Origin: CAIVVT01 sp963838205
GTDB taxonomy: Bacteria; Acidobacteriota; Terriglobia; Bryobacterales; Bryobacteraceae
Assembly (NCBI GenBank): GCA_963838205.1
Contig: CAWIQF010000007.1
Coordinates: 62,001 to 126,000, forward strand
Length of the DNA stretch: 64,000 nt
Direction of reading: 5' to 3'
The notes beneath the pieces are model-generated. The model was not told the origin of the DNA. It was given only the letters and a program-made list of their open reading frames with translations, and did no database searches. The position numbers and the translations under genes were made by a program. Shown piece by piece: positions 18,881 to 27,178 of the stretch. Position 1 is the first letter of the stretch. Each line of letters begins with the position of its first letter.

Positions 18881-19264
18881 TCACATGAATCCCTTCATGT
18901 ATCTGAGGACATCATCTGGCACGGGGAAAGCAACTCCGTCTTGGGCTGCCTGCCTGACTATATCATGCCAGTTTCCGCCGAAAGTCTTCGCAGCTCGCGC
19001 TGTCATCTTCACACTATTCCCAATCGCAACTAAGCCGGAAATGCCGACCTGCTCGACTAAACGCACGATGGCGTCGTGAAGAGTGGCCAGCGTCGCGGGG
19101 TCATTGGTAGTCCACTTGATGAACGTGCCCAGACGCTTAAGGTCAGCCGCACCGTGTGGTATGACGCTTGTGTGTGGCATGGGAATAAAGCCCATCCATC
19201 GAGCCTTGGTGAGGATATGCACTTGTCCTTCGCTCGTGTCGAGTGCCTTGAAATATGTGCTCAT
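18881..19264 (-). CDS. Unknown protein, accessory-island gene 1
   Basis: 127 residues, not recognised. It has no signal peptide and a mixed alpha/beta pattern, with a helical middle (TLHDAIVRLVEQVGISGL). It is first of three unknown minus-strand genes next to an IS630 element and a truncated gene end, a typical accessory-island context. No catalytic motif stands out. Confidence 0.55.
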   Translation of the reverse strand: MSTYFKALDTSEGQVHILTKARWMGFIPMPHTSVIPHGAADLKRLGTFIKWTTNDPATLATLHDAIVRLVEQVGISGLVAIGNSVKMTARAAKTFGGNWHDIVRQAAQDGVAFPVPDDVLRYMKGFM

Positions 19265-19665
19265 GCTCGAAGCCTGACTCTTGTTTATGGTGACTGGATA
19301 AAACTGGTCCAGGTCTGCCTAACACGTCCGTCTTAAAGGACGGGCAGACCGCCTTTGTAGCCGGCCATGTTCAGAATATCGCGAATCTGCTCAGTGGTGT
19401 CAGTTCCCGCAAACTTCGGTTCGCGGGGAATCGGGATGATCGCCAGGCGCTCAAAGGGTGCTGAAAACAGAACAAAAACGAAAAACGGCACGGGTCAGGC
19501 TGTACCCTGTGCCCTGCGTCTGCGTCCCCGCGCAGCGTTGCGCCCTGTCACTTCGCATAAGCCCTCCCCGATTAGGCCGCACCCCTTAGACCTGGCCGCT
19601 TCCCTCTGGAGGAATCTCCGTCGAAGGCAGAAGCCGGATCGCCCCGCATTTCGGACATCGTTCTA
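19265..19665. other. Intergenic region holding a truncated gene end
   Basis: 400 bp between the accessory trio and the IS630 left end. The part at 19333-19480 looks like a cut-off gene and is listed separately. The remaining sequence (about 19481-19665) shows no gene or clear signal. Confidence 0.45.
19333..19480 (-). pseudogene. Truncated C-terminal gene fragment of unknown family
   Basis: A minus-strand frame ending at the TAA at 19333-19335 encodes a protein-like C-terminus: ERLAIIPIPREPKFAG followed by TDTTEQIRDILNMAGYKGG. Upstream it runs only to about 19480 before a stop, and the sequence just before loses protein character. The composition looks like a genuine protein end whose 5' part was lost. 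Family unknown. It may mark an old rearrangement border of the accessory island. A short GTG-initiated gene cannot be ruled out. Confidence 0.35.
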
Positions 19666-19719
19666 GAGCAATTTTTGACATACTATAAGTGCCCTGGCGA
19701 TTTCTCTGCCGAAACCGTT

Positions 19720-20169
19720 ATGCCGCAAGCATACGCAGACGATCTGCGTCGTAAGCTCTTGGGGGCCTACGACCAGGGGCGGGGTGGGTTGGAGAAACTG
19801 GCGGCGTTGTTCGGTGTCAGTTACGGCTGGGCGCAGAAGGTGGCCGCCACGCGACGGCGCACGGGGAGCGTCGAGCGGCCGGCGGGTGCCAAGCGCGGAT
19901 TTCCGAGTCGGCTGACGCCGGAGTTGCGCTCCGCATTGAGCACTCAGATTCAAACGCGGCCCGACGCAACGCTGGCCGAGTTGCGGCAGTGGTTGAGCGA
20001 GCAGCATGGCGTGGCGGTGAGCGTTTCGCGGCTGTGCACGGTGCTGCAAGAGCTGGGACTGCGGCTTAAAAAAAGTCGCTCCACGCAGCCGAGCAGGACA
20101 CTCCAGACGGACGGGCGCGACGCCAACAGTGGTGGCGCGAAATCGCGGAGATTGACTCCGAACGCCTGA
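19720..20169 (+). CDS. IS630 transposase, N-terminal frame (helix-turn-helix part)
   Basis: Zero-frame product of the IS630 transposase. The start at 19720 (MPQAYADDLRRKLLGAYDQG) was chosen because it matches the usual family N-terminus; an earlier ATG at 19675 lies in the terminal repeat. It contains two helix-turn-helix segments (LAALFGVSYGWAQKVAATRR and LAELRQWLSEQHGVAVSVS) that bind the terminal repeats. At 20068-20074 an A7 run lies in frame as AAA AAA A. A -1 slip there joins it to the catalytic frame, while the unshifted frame runs on to 20169 with no further family similarity. Confidence 0.8.
   Translation: MPQAYADDLRRKLLGAYDQGRGGLEKLAALFGVSYGWAQKVAATRRRTGSVERPAGAKRGFPSRLTPELRSALSTQIQTRPDATLAELRQWLSEQHGVAVSVSRLCTVLQELGLRLKKSRSTQPSRTLQTDGRDANSGGAKSRRLTPNA
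20068..20074 (+). promoter_or_regulatory. A7 slippery site for -1 frameshifting
   Basis: Seven A residues placed exactly where zero-frame family similarity ends and -1-frame similarity begins in the IS630 transposase. Slippage here produces the full-length enzyme. Confidence 0.75.
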
Positions 20170-20672
20170 TTTTCCTGGACGAAAGCGGGGTTACGACCGA
20201 TTTGACGCGGCGCTACGGGCGCGCTCCGCGCGGGCAACGAGTGCGCGAGGGTGCCCCCGGCGGCCATTGGCACAGCGTCACATTGTTGGGGGCCGTAGGC
20301 GTGACCGGATGGAAGGCGGCGATGAGCATCGCGGGTGCCGCCGACGGCGACGTTTTTCTGGCCTACCTGCAAGACGTGCTGGGTCCGCAACTGCGCGCCG
20401 GCGACGTGGTGGTGATGGATAATCTGAGTGCTCACAAGGTGGCGGGCGTTCGCGCACTGATCGAGGCGCGTGGGGCGGAGTTGCGCTATCTGCCGCCCTA
20501 CTCGCCCGACTACAATCCCATCGAAGCGTGTTGGTCGATGGTCAAACAGAAACTTCGATGCCTGCGCGCCCGAACGCTTGAGGCCCTCGATCAAGCCATC
20601 GCCGAAGCCCTGCGTTTAGTCACCGCCGAGCACACCGCTGCCTTCTTCCGCCATTGCGGTTATGCATTATAG
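20073..20672 (+). CDS. IS630 transposase, C-terminal frame (DDE catalytic part), reached by -1 frameshift
   Basis: From the A7 run the -1 frame reads KSLHAAEQD, then WWREIAEID and RLIFLDESGVTTDLTRRYGR, the normal continuation of IS630 transposases. It goes on with DVVVMDNLSAHK and YLPPYSPDYNPIEACWSMVK, giving the DDE triad (Asp of FLDES, Asp of VMDN, Glu of NPIE). The frame is open to the stop at 20672, just inside the right terminal repeat. Programmed -1 frameshifting at an A-run is established for IS630 relatives, so the element is probably active in principle. Confidence 0.8.
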   Translation, partial: KSLHAAEQDTPDGRARRQQWWREIAEIDSERLIFLDESGVTTDLTRRYGRAPRGQRVREGAPGGHWHSVTLLGAVGVTGWKAAMSIAGAADGDVFLAYLQDVLGPQLRAGDVVVMDNLSAHKVAGVRALIEARGAELRYLPPYSPDYNPIEACWSMVKQKLRCLRARTLEALDQAIAEALRLVTAEHTAAFFRHCGYAL

Positions 20673-20691
20673 AAAGTTCGAAAGCGCTCTA

Positions 20692-21194
20692 GCGGGACTG
20701 GTCGGGCCTCCGTTAGGATATCTTCCTTCCTCCTGACCCCTGGATTTGTAACGTAAGCGGACATCCAGAGGTCCCGCCGCCATTCGTGACTACAGGATTC
20801 ATTCATGCTGTTAGCTCCGCGTGATTATGTACGCTCTTCCCCGGACGCAGAGCGAGCAGGAGGCCCCCACCAATGGCTAGCCCGAGCCCGACCTCCTGCG
20901 CCATTCTCAGCCAGTCTGGTATCTCCTCCTCACGGGCCCCCGGGTACGGAACTGGGGTGATAAGCAACTCGGCCAGGAAGCGCCGCTGGCTGTGGCCCCT
21001 ATAAAAAGTAAAAAGTAAAAAGGGACGTCCTGATGTGTACTGTCCCCTTTTTCCCTTTTTGAACGGAGGCTTTTCCGGCCTCCCGGAAGAGGGTCCGGCG
21101 AACGCTGTCGGCCGCCGAACAACCGGATGACGTGATGGTCGTGCTCGCCCGCGCACGCTGATACGCCGGGCCCGGCGCACCGGCGTTCAGTGCA
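20692..21194. other. Intergenic region downstream of the NRAMP gene
   Basis: 503 bp between the IS630 right end and the NRAMP-like gene. It contains three TAAAAAG heptamers and a hairpin (21002-21052, listed separately). A minus-strand open frame at 20803-21180 runs through these repeats. Only its last 65 or so residues look protein-like, so I do not call it a gene. Confidence 0.45.
21002..21052 (-). terminator. Heptamer repeats plus hairpin, terminator-like on the minus strand
   Basis: TAAAAAG is repeated three times in tandem at 21002-21022. The A-run and GGGAC at 21017-21026 pair with GTCCCCTTTTT at 21042-21052 (one bulge) around a 15-base loop. Read on the minus strand, the stem is followed by a T-rich stretch, so it could terminate the NRAMP transcript that ends at 21195. 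The core resembles the large inverted repeat at 39904-39999. Confidence 0.4.
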
Positions 21195-22520
21195 TCAGGC
21201 CGCGAAGGCTGTGACGAACATGATGATGGTCGCCAGCAGCATGACTCCGGCACAGGTCCATCCGAGCCAGCGCAGCAGGATCCCGTTGCGGTGTTCACCC
21301 ATGACGTCTTCCCTACTGGTGAGCAGCACCACGAGGATGAGCAGGGGCGGCGCCAGCGCGCCGTTGAGCACCGCCGACCAGAAGAGCATTTTGACGGCGT
21401 TCAGCCCTGCATAATCCAGGCCCAGGCCCAGCGCCATCGAAATGGCGATGACAGTGTAGAAGCCGTGCGCGAGGGGCGGGTGCACTTCGAGCGAGCCAAC
21501 CCAGTCGGCCGCTTCCGCGATGGCGTAGGCGCACGATCCGGCCAACACCGGGACGCCGAGCATGCCGGCTCCGATCAAGCCCACGCTGAAGAGCCAGTAA
21601 GCGCCCTTGCCGGCCAGAGGGCGCAGCGCCTCGGCGGCATCGCGCGCGCTGGAGATGCTCGTTTTGCCGTGGGCGTGCAGCGTAGCGGCGGTGGTGAGGA
21701 TGATGAAATACATCACCAGGTTCGAGAAGAACATGCCGGTGATGACGTCGTTGCGGCAACGCCGCAGGTCGCGCTGGGACGCGCCTTCCCGCTGCTCGAC
21801 GGTCGCCTTGCCCAATGAGATGTCCTGCTCCACTTCCTGCGCGGCCTGCCAGAAGAAGAGATAGGGAGAGATGGTGGTGCCCAGTATGCCGACCAGCGTC
21901 GCCCAATACGCGCCGGTCCATTCCACGTGGGGAATCAGGGTCGCACGCAGGGCGGCGTGCCAGTCCGGGTGCGCGAGGAATGCAGCGCCGAGGTAGGCAA
22001 ACAACGCGAGCGTGAGCCATTTGAAGATTCTGGCAATGAGGCGATAACTGGTCCAGAACAGCAGGCTGACAATGACCACGGCGTAGACCGGAGTCCAATA
22101 CAGCGACCGGACGCCGGTCAGCAGTGACGTGACATCAGCCATGCCACCCAGATCGGCGGCGATATTTACGATATTGGCGACGATCAGCAAGGCACAGGCG
22201 CTCCATAAGATCCAGCGCCGGTAGTGCAGCCGAATCACGCTGGCCAGCCCGAGTCCGGTGACCATGCCCAGGCGGGCGCACATGAGCTGAACGGCCGCCA
22301 TCAATGGGAAAGAGAAGAGCGCGGTCCACAGAAGCGAATAGCCGAACGCGGCGCCGGTGACCGAATAGGTCGCAATGCCGGATGGGTCGTCATCCGCGGC
22401 ACCGGTAATCAGGCCGGGGCCAAGATTTGCGAAAAACCTGCGGAAACGACCCTGCAGGACAAACACGCGCCGGGCGGCCTTGACGCTCGCAGAGTTCTGA
22501 ACCGCCGGCCCCGAATCCAT
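21195..22520 (-). CDS. NRAMP-family metal ion transporter, variant metal site
   Basis: 441 residues with about 11 membrane segments, the length and layout of SLC11/MntH proteins. In segment 1 the canonical metal-binding DPGN reads DPSG (AADDDPSGIATYSV). In segment 6 the usual MPH region reads TTISPYLFFWQAAQEVEQD. Manganese/iron NRAMPs use the Asp and Asn of DPGN plus a Met in segment 6, so this protein probably carries a different ion or coordinates it differently. It is in the inner membrane and stands alone, followed by a terminator-like repeat. Family is sure, substrate is not. Confidence 0.85.
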   Translation of the reverse strand: MDSGPAVQNSASVKAARRVFVLQGRFRRFFANLGPGLITGAADDDPSGIATYSVTGAAFGYSLLWTALFSFPLMAAVQLMCARLGMVTGLGLASVIRLHYRRWILWSACALLIVANIVNIAADLGGMADVTSLLTGVRSLYWTPVYAVVIVSLLFWTSYRLIARIFKWLTLALFAYLGAAFLAHPDWHAALRATLIPHVEWTGAYWATLVGILGTTISPYLFFWQAAQEVEQDISLGKATVEQREGASQRDLRRCRNDVITGMFFSNLVMYFIILTTAATLHAHGKTSISSARDAAEALRPLAGKGAYWLFSVGLIGAGMLGVPVLAGSCAYAIAEAADWVGSLEVHPPLAHGFYTVIAISMALGLGLDYAGLNAVKMLFWSAVLNGALAPPLLILVVLLTSREDVMGEHRNGILLRWLGWTCAGVMLLATIIMFVTAFAA

Positions 22521-22655
22521 GACCCCTGATTCTACAGCACGACCCTAGCGCGGGCGCACGCGGCGGCCTTCCCGCACCTAAGCTGCCGAGCCGCATGCGT
22601 CTGTTCCGGCAGATGACGGGCGACTGATTCGTCAGTTATCCGAATCGCCGCGGAG

Positions 22656-22859
22656 TCAGGATTGCGCATTGTGGAACACGTACAGGAATACTGTCAGGCC
22701 GAGGCTGGCCAGCAAATGAATCAGCGAGATCAACACCGGTACGACAGCAACCACGCCAGCCGCAAGACTCACTACGTCACGGATGAATCCCACGGCCAGC
22801 AGGACTGTCAGCAGAATCATGCCGATCAATGCGAACAACGCCGCACTCTTGAGAGTCAT
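22656..22859 (-). CDS. Small membrane protein, 67 residues
   Basis: Two hydrophobic segments (SAALFALIGMILLTVLLAVG and VVAVVPVLISLIHLLASLGL) make up most of the protein. The start at 22859 is chosen because the longer frame upstream has no membrane character. No clear Shine-Dalgarno is present; a TATACT lies 9 bases before the ATG, so the mRNA may have a very short leader. Function unknown. Confidence 0.55.
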   Translation of the reverse strand: MTLKSAALFALIGMILLTVLLAVGFIRDVVSLAAGVVAVVPVLISLIHLLASLGLTVFLYVFHNAQS

Positions 22860-23054
22860 GGCGGGAGTATAACATTTGCGGCTTCGCTCGCGGCAGCATC
22901 TCTCCGATTGCGAACAAAACGGGGAGTCTGGCACGCATGAACGGCGATATCTCGAAGCGAGAACGGCGAAGCAGTTGCCGGATGTCCCACGCGAATGCAC
23001 AAACGGCTCACGGCACACTTGCAGCGGCGCGGCGGGACGGCCCATAGCAACAGC

Positions 23055-23081
23055 AAAAACGGCACCCTTTTGCGGGTGCCG
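23055..23081 (-). terminator. Rho-independent terminator after tRNA-Leu
   Basis: On the minus strand, CGGCACCC and GGGTGCCG form a perfect 8-bp stem with loop GCAAAA and are followed by TTTTT. It lies about 30 bp downstream of the tRNA gene. Confidence 0.85.
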
Positions 23082-23112
23082 CGGGCTTTTCTTGAGTGCT
23101 TTTGAATCTTAT

Positions 23113-23199
23113 TGGTGCGGATGAAAGGACTTGAACCTTCACTCCCTTGCGAGAACTAGAACCTGAATCTAGCGCGTCTGCCAATTCCGCCACATCCGC
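23113..23199 (-). tRNA. tRNA-Leu (anticodon CAG)
   Basis: 87 bases including an encoded CCA end. The acceptor stem GCGGATG/CATCCGC is perfect. The anticodon stem CTAGA/TCTAG holds the loop TTCAGGT, giving anticodon CAG. The long variable arm and the TTCAAGTCC T-loop are those of a class II leucine tRNA. A strong terminator follows on the same strand. Confidence 0.95.
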
Positions 23200-23280
23200 A
23201 CGACGTGGAGCGACCATCCTCATTGTCGCCAGCGCCTGTCGGCCGTGTCAAATTTATGACCGCGCGCGCCGCCGATGGCT

Positions 23281-23736
23281 TCAAACGCCGCGCAGTTTCG
23301 GGCGCAGGCGCGGCTTTTCTTCGCCGGCCCGCTGTTTGCGCAATTCGAGAATCAGGCCCATGACCAGGCTTTCGATCTCGTCGCGCACCTCGCGCGCCAC
23401 GCGCTCGCTGGCCCACACCGGGTCGGGCACGACCCACGTCCGCGTGCTCGCCGGCGGCGCGCCGGGTATGGTCAGCCCGGCCATGTTCACGACCAGGTCG
23501 TAGCTCTTCAGGTCCAACCCGCCGGCGTCTTTCGGGAACTGCGCCGAGATGTCGATGCCCTTCTCCCGCATGACGTGCAGCGTCGTCTCGGGCACTCGGT
23601 TGACCGGAGTCAGGCCCGCGCTCTCGGCGACCAGTACGTCATGGCCCAGGCGATTGGCGAAGCCCTCCGCCATCTGGCTGCGATAGGCGTTGCCGAGACA
23701 GACGAACAAAACCCGCGTGGGGCGAACAGGTGCCAT
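23281..23736 (-). CDS. Low-molecular-weight tyrosine phosphatase-like protein
   Basis: 151 residues with the LMW-PTP/arsenate reductase fold. The P-loop at residues 13-20 reads CLGNAYRS (nucleophile Cys13, Arg19), and the acid loop Asp lies in VVPDPVWAS. The family removes phosphate from tyrosine or acts on arsenate. Here the C-terminal region (EVRDEIESLVMGLILELRK) fits a phosphatase of the protein-tyrosine type. The partner substrate is unknown; the tyrosine autokinase at the window start is far away. The gene stands alone between tRNA-Leu and pdxT. Confidence 0.8.
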   Translation of the reverse strand: MAPVRPTRVLFVCLGNAYRSQMAEGFANRLGHDVLVAESAGLTPVNRVPETTLHVMREKGIDISAQFPKDAGGLDLKSYDLVVNMAGLTIPGAPPASTRTWVVPDPVWASERVAREVRDEIESLVMGLILELRKQRAGEEKPRLRPKLRGV

Positions 23737-23789
23737 GAGTTATCGATATTACACTATGACCATGTCAGCCTAAGTGCACTGCCGCCGCG

Positions 23790-24383
23790 TCAGCCTGCGC
23801 CGACTTGCGACCCGCTGCCGTTGCCGGCCAGCTTCGAGAGAAACAGCCGGTGCACGCGCGTGTCGGCGCTGAGCTCGGGGTGAAAGGTCGCTACCAGGTG
23901 GCGCCCGTAGTCCACCAGAATGGGCGCGCCCAGGTATGTCGCCAGCACGGCGCCGCCGGTGCGGCGAATAATTGGGGCACGGATCAACACTACTTCCAAC
24001 TCCGGGTCGCCACCGAGTTGGTGCTGCTTCACGCGGACCACGCGGCTGTCGAGTTGGCGGCCGTAGCCGTTGCGCTCGATCGCCAGGTCCACCAGAGCGA
24101 GCGAAGCCTGGGACGGGTTCAGCACTTCACTGGCAATCAGAATCGCGCCCGCGCAGGTGCCGAACACGGGCCGCTCGCGCCCGAATTCGCGCAGCGGTTC
24201 GAACAAGCCGTAATACTCCATCAGCTTGAGCATGGTCGTGCTCTCGCCGCCGGGAATCACCAGGCCGCAGACCGCGTCGAGTTCCGCGGCGGTCCGCACC
24301 TCGACCGGTTCTGCGCCGGCGCGCTCGAGCGCCTTCGCGTGCGCCTCAAAATCGCCCTGCAGGGCCAGAACGCCAACTCTCAT
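23790..24383 (-). CDS. pdxT: Pyridoxal 5'-phosphate synthase glutaminase subunit
   Basis: 197 residues from the ATG at 24383, preceded by GTGGAG; an earlier start at 24407 adds eight residues not seen in the family. It is a class I glutamine amidotransferase: nucleophile Cys77 (FGTCAGAIL) and the His168/Glu170 pair (FHPELS) form the triad, with the oxyanion GGEST loop near 45. It supplies ammonia from glutamine to PdxS, and together they make pyridoxal 5'-phosphate from ribose 5-phosphate and glyceraldehyde 3-phosphate. It lies 96 bp downstream of pdxS on the same strand. Confidence 0.95.
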   Translation of the reverse strand: MRVGVLALQGDFEAHAKALERAGAEPVEVRTAAELDAVCGLVIPGGESTTMLKLMEYYGLFEPLREFGRERPVFGTCAGAILIASEVLNPSQASLALVDLAIERNGYGRQLDSRVVRVKQHQLGGDPELEVVLIRAPIIRRTGGAVLATYLGAPILVDYGRHLVATFHPELSADTRVHRLFLSKLAGNGSGSQVGAG

Positions 24384-24479
24384 CCGCGCTCCACTTCCCG
24401 AACGCACGATCCTCTCAGTTGGTAAATGCCAATGAACCGCGTGGCCGCCGGGCCATGATCCCGAGCGCCCCAGCGGCTT

Positions 24480-25367
24480 CTACCAGCCGCGCGTTTGCAG
24501 CAGTTCGCCTTCGGGAATCTTGCTGATTTCCAGGCCCGGCATGGCCTCGCCCAACTCTTCGCTGGCTTCGAGCACCGCGCGTGGATCGTTGAAGTGCGTA
24601 CACGCCTTCACGATGGCCTTGGCGCGCACCTCGGGGTCGGAGCTCTTGAAGATGCCGCTGCCGACGAAGACGGCCTCGGCGCCCAGCAGCCGGCACAGCG
24701 CCGCATCGGCGGGCGTCGCGATGCCGCCGGCCGAGAAGTTCGGCACGGGCAGATGGCCATGCTCGTGGACGTACTCGACCAGTTCCAGCGGCGCCTGGAG
24801 CTTCTTGGACTCGGCCACCAGCTCCTCGCGTCCCAGCACGGTCAATTGCTTCATTTCGCGGACCACGGTGCGCATGTGGCGCACGGCCTCGACGATGTTG
24901 CCCGAGCCGGCCTCGCCCTTGGTGCGAATCATCGCCGCGCCCTCGGCAATGCGGCGCAGCGCCTCGCCCAGGTTGCGGCAGCCGCATACGAAGGGCACTT
25001 TATAGTCGCGCTTATCGATGTGGAACTCTTCGTCGGCCGGGGTCAGCACCTCGCTTTCGTCGATGTAATCGACCTCCAGCGCCTCCAGCACGCGCGCCTC
25101 GGCGAAGTGGCCGATGCGGCACTTGGCCATCACCGGGATGGTGACGGATTTCATGATCTCGCGCATCTTGCCGATCGCGGCCATGCGCGCCACGCCGCCT
25201 TCCTTGCGGATATCGGATGGCACGCGCTCCAGCGCCATGACGGCGCAGGCGCCGGCTTGTTCGGCGATCACGGCCTGTTTGGCGTCGGTGACGTCCATGA
25301 TGACGCCACCTTTGAGCATTTCGGCCAGGCCGACCTTCACGCGGAAATTCTCATCCAGGTAATTCAT
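24480..25367 (-). CDS. pdxS: Pyridoxal 5'-phosphate synthase lyase subunit
   Basis: 295 residues, full family length. A (beta/alpha)8 barrel that builds the pyridoxal phosphate ring. Key residues are present: Asp25 (VIMDVTDAKQA), Lys82 (PVMAKCRIGH), which forms the sugar imine, and Lys150 (MIRTKGEAGSG), the second imine lysine. It works with PdxT as a dodecamer-type complex. It starts 17 bp after the end of the frameshifted MocR/PdxR-like gene and is followed by pdxT, so the vitamin B6 genes form one minus-strand unit. Confidence 0.97.
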   Translation of the reverse strand: MNYLDENFRVKVGLAEMLKGGVIMDVTDAKQAVIAEQAGACAVMALERVPSDIRKEGGVARMAAIGKMREIMKSVTIPVMAKCRIGHFAEARVLEALEVDYIDESEVLTPADEEFHIDKRDYKVPFVCGCRNLGEALRRIAEGAAMIRTKGEAGSGNIVEAVRHMRTVVREMKQLTVLGREELVAESKKLQAPLELVEYVHEHGHLPVPNFSAGGIATPADAALCRLLGAEAVFVGSGIFKSSDPEVRAKAIVKACTHFNDPRAVLEASEELGEAMPGLEISKIPEGELLQTRGW

Positions 25368-25384
25368 AGCTTTCTAGCCCCTTT

Positions 25385-26888
25385 TTAGACGATAGCCGGA
25401 GCCGGCTCCTCGCGCCGCTCGGCGCGCGCCTGCTCCAGTCCGGTTTGAAACACTTTTCCAAGAATCGCCAGGCCGCGCTCGATGCGCTCGGCCGGCAAGC
25501 CGGCGAAACTCAGCCGCAGCCCGCCGGGCTGGCGCAGCGCCACTTCGAAGACCGATCCGGGCAAATAGGACACGCCCTCGCGCTGGGCTCTTTCGAGTAG
25601 TGCCGCGGCGTCCAGCGGTTCTCTCAACCGCACCCACAGGTTCATGCCGCCCTCCGGCCGGGTGAAGCGCGTGCCGGCGGGCAAATGGCGCTCGCAGCCG
25701 CTCAACACGGCTTCCAGGCGCGTGCGGCCGGCTTCCAGAATGCGGCGGCGGTGGGCCTCCAGGCGTCCGGAGGCGGCGAAGCGCAGCAGGACTGCCTGCG
25801 AAAGGTGGTCGGTGTGCAAATCGGTGTACTGCTTCAGCTCGGCCAGGCGGCGGATGAGCGCCCGCGGGCCGATCACCCAGCCGACCCTCAATCCGGGGAA
25901 GGCCAGCTTGGAAAAGCTCTTGACCTGCACCACGATCCCGTTCTCGTCCAGTTCCTTAAGAGTCGGCACCGGCTGGCCGACGTAGCGCAACTCGCCGTAG
26001 ATGTCGTTTTCGACGATCGGCAGCGCGGCGTCGCGGGCGATGCGCAGCAGTTGCCGGCGCGCCGTTTCAGGCATGGTCGTGCCGGTCGGGTTCTGGAAAT
26101 TGGGCGTGACCACCAGCAGGCGCGGCCGCTCGCTGCGCACCAGCCGGGCTGTGGAATCGACGTCCAGCCCTTGCGGACCGACGGGCGCGCCGATCAGCCG
26201 CACGCCGGCGTGGGCGAAGACGTTGCGCAGCCCGGGGTAGATCGGATCCTCGACCAGCACGCCTTCGCCGGGACGCACCAGCAGCCGTTGCAGCAGGTCC
26301 AGCGCCTGTTGGCAGCCGTTGGTGACGAGCAGGTCGTCGTCCTCGGTGAGGAGGCCGCGCGAGCGCGACTCCTCGATCAGGTGGCGGCGCAGCGGCGGAT
26401 ACCCGTGCGCAGAGCCAAGTTGCAGAATCGATGCCACTTCAGGGCTCAGAAGAACCTCGCGGCAGGCTCTCCTGAAAGGCCACGATGGGGAATAGCTCCG
26501 CGCTCGGGCGGGCGCTTGAGAAGCTGATTGTGGTCTCAGCCGCCGGCGGCGCGGCGACCTCATTGGTGCACCAGGGAGCGAAGCGCGATTCCCAGTCGAA
26601 GGCTGAGCCGCCGGTCGCCAAGGGCACGTTGGCGAACAACTCGGGTGGCGCGGCCACGAAACTGCCACGGCCGACGTGCGTGCGGATGAGCCCCTCGCTC
26701 TCCAGCAGCTCATAGGCCGAGGAGATGGTCATCCGGTTCAGTCCAAGTCGCAGCGCCAACTCGCGCGTGGGAGGGATTTTTTCCCCTCGGGGCAGGCGGC
26801 CGGCGAGAATTTCCTCATGAAAGAAATCAAAAAGCTGCCTATAGAGTGGTTCTTCGAGATCGGGATCGAGTTTCGGCAGCCGGAGCAT
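25385..26888 (-). pseudogene. MocR/PdxR-type GntR regulator with aminotransferase domain, frameshifted
   Basis: The first frame (start 26888) encodes a GntR winged helix (PPTRELALRLGLNRMTISSA) and linker. Family similarity then moves to another frame, which encodes a class I aminotransferase fold with PLP lysine in QVKSFSKLAFPGLRVGW and runs to 25385. Near 26466, removing one C makes AFQES continue directly as CREVLLSPEVAS, so a single surplus base explains the break. Intact proteins of this type sense pyridoxal phosphate and control pdxST. Here the gene sits directly upstream of pdxS in the same direction. Whether it is a true pseudogene or a sequence error cannot be decided from the window. 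Confidence 0.8.
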
Positions 26889-27178
26889 TTACCCACACCG
26901 TACCACATTGGATGGGCCGGTTCAATCCATTTTGTCCGCCACGTAGGGGCCCCGGGAAACTGCGGCGGTTCGCCCGCACTCTTTGCCGGCCAGGGGTCGG
27001 CAGACTTGCGGGCAGGCGAGCGAGCGGCCTGCGCCACATTTTGGCTCCGATCCGGCGGACGCGCCACTTGAACCCTCGAGTCGGAGCGTGATTGCGGATG
27101 GTCCGCCTGCGCGCGAGGAGTGCGGTTTCTGCTCTTTCAAGGCGACCTCGGGCGTTTGGTAGGATGTGGAGTTACTGC

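Larger units (their letters stand above)
19666..20689 (+). mobile_element. IS630-family insertion sequence
   Basis: 1024-bp element between TA dinucleotides at 19664-19665 and 20690-20691, the target preference of the IS630/Tc1 group. The imperfect terminal inverted repeats both begin GAGC after the TA: left GAGCAATTTTTGACATACTA, right (reverse strand) GAGCGCTTTCGAACTTTCTA. Both continue into TATAA. The inside carries one transposase split over two frames by an A7 run. It sits at the edge of the accessory island and appears complete. Confidence 0.85.

Noticed and set aside
19666..20689. The split transposase frames as a decayed IS630 gene
   Set aside because: The frame change falls on an A7 run exactly where programmed frameshifting occurs in this family, and all catalytic residues are intact.
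20803..21180. 125-codon minus-strand frame between NRAMP and IS630
   Set aside because: It runs through heptamer repeats and a terminator-like hairpin. Only a short C-terminal part looks protein-like, with no start of its own.
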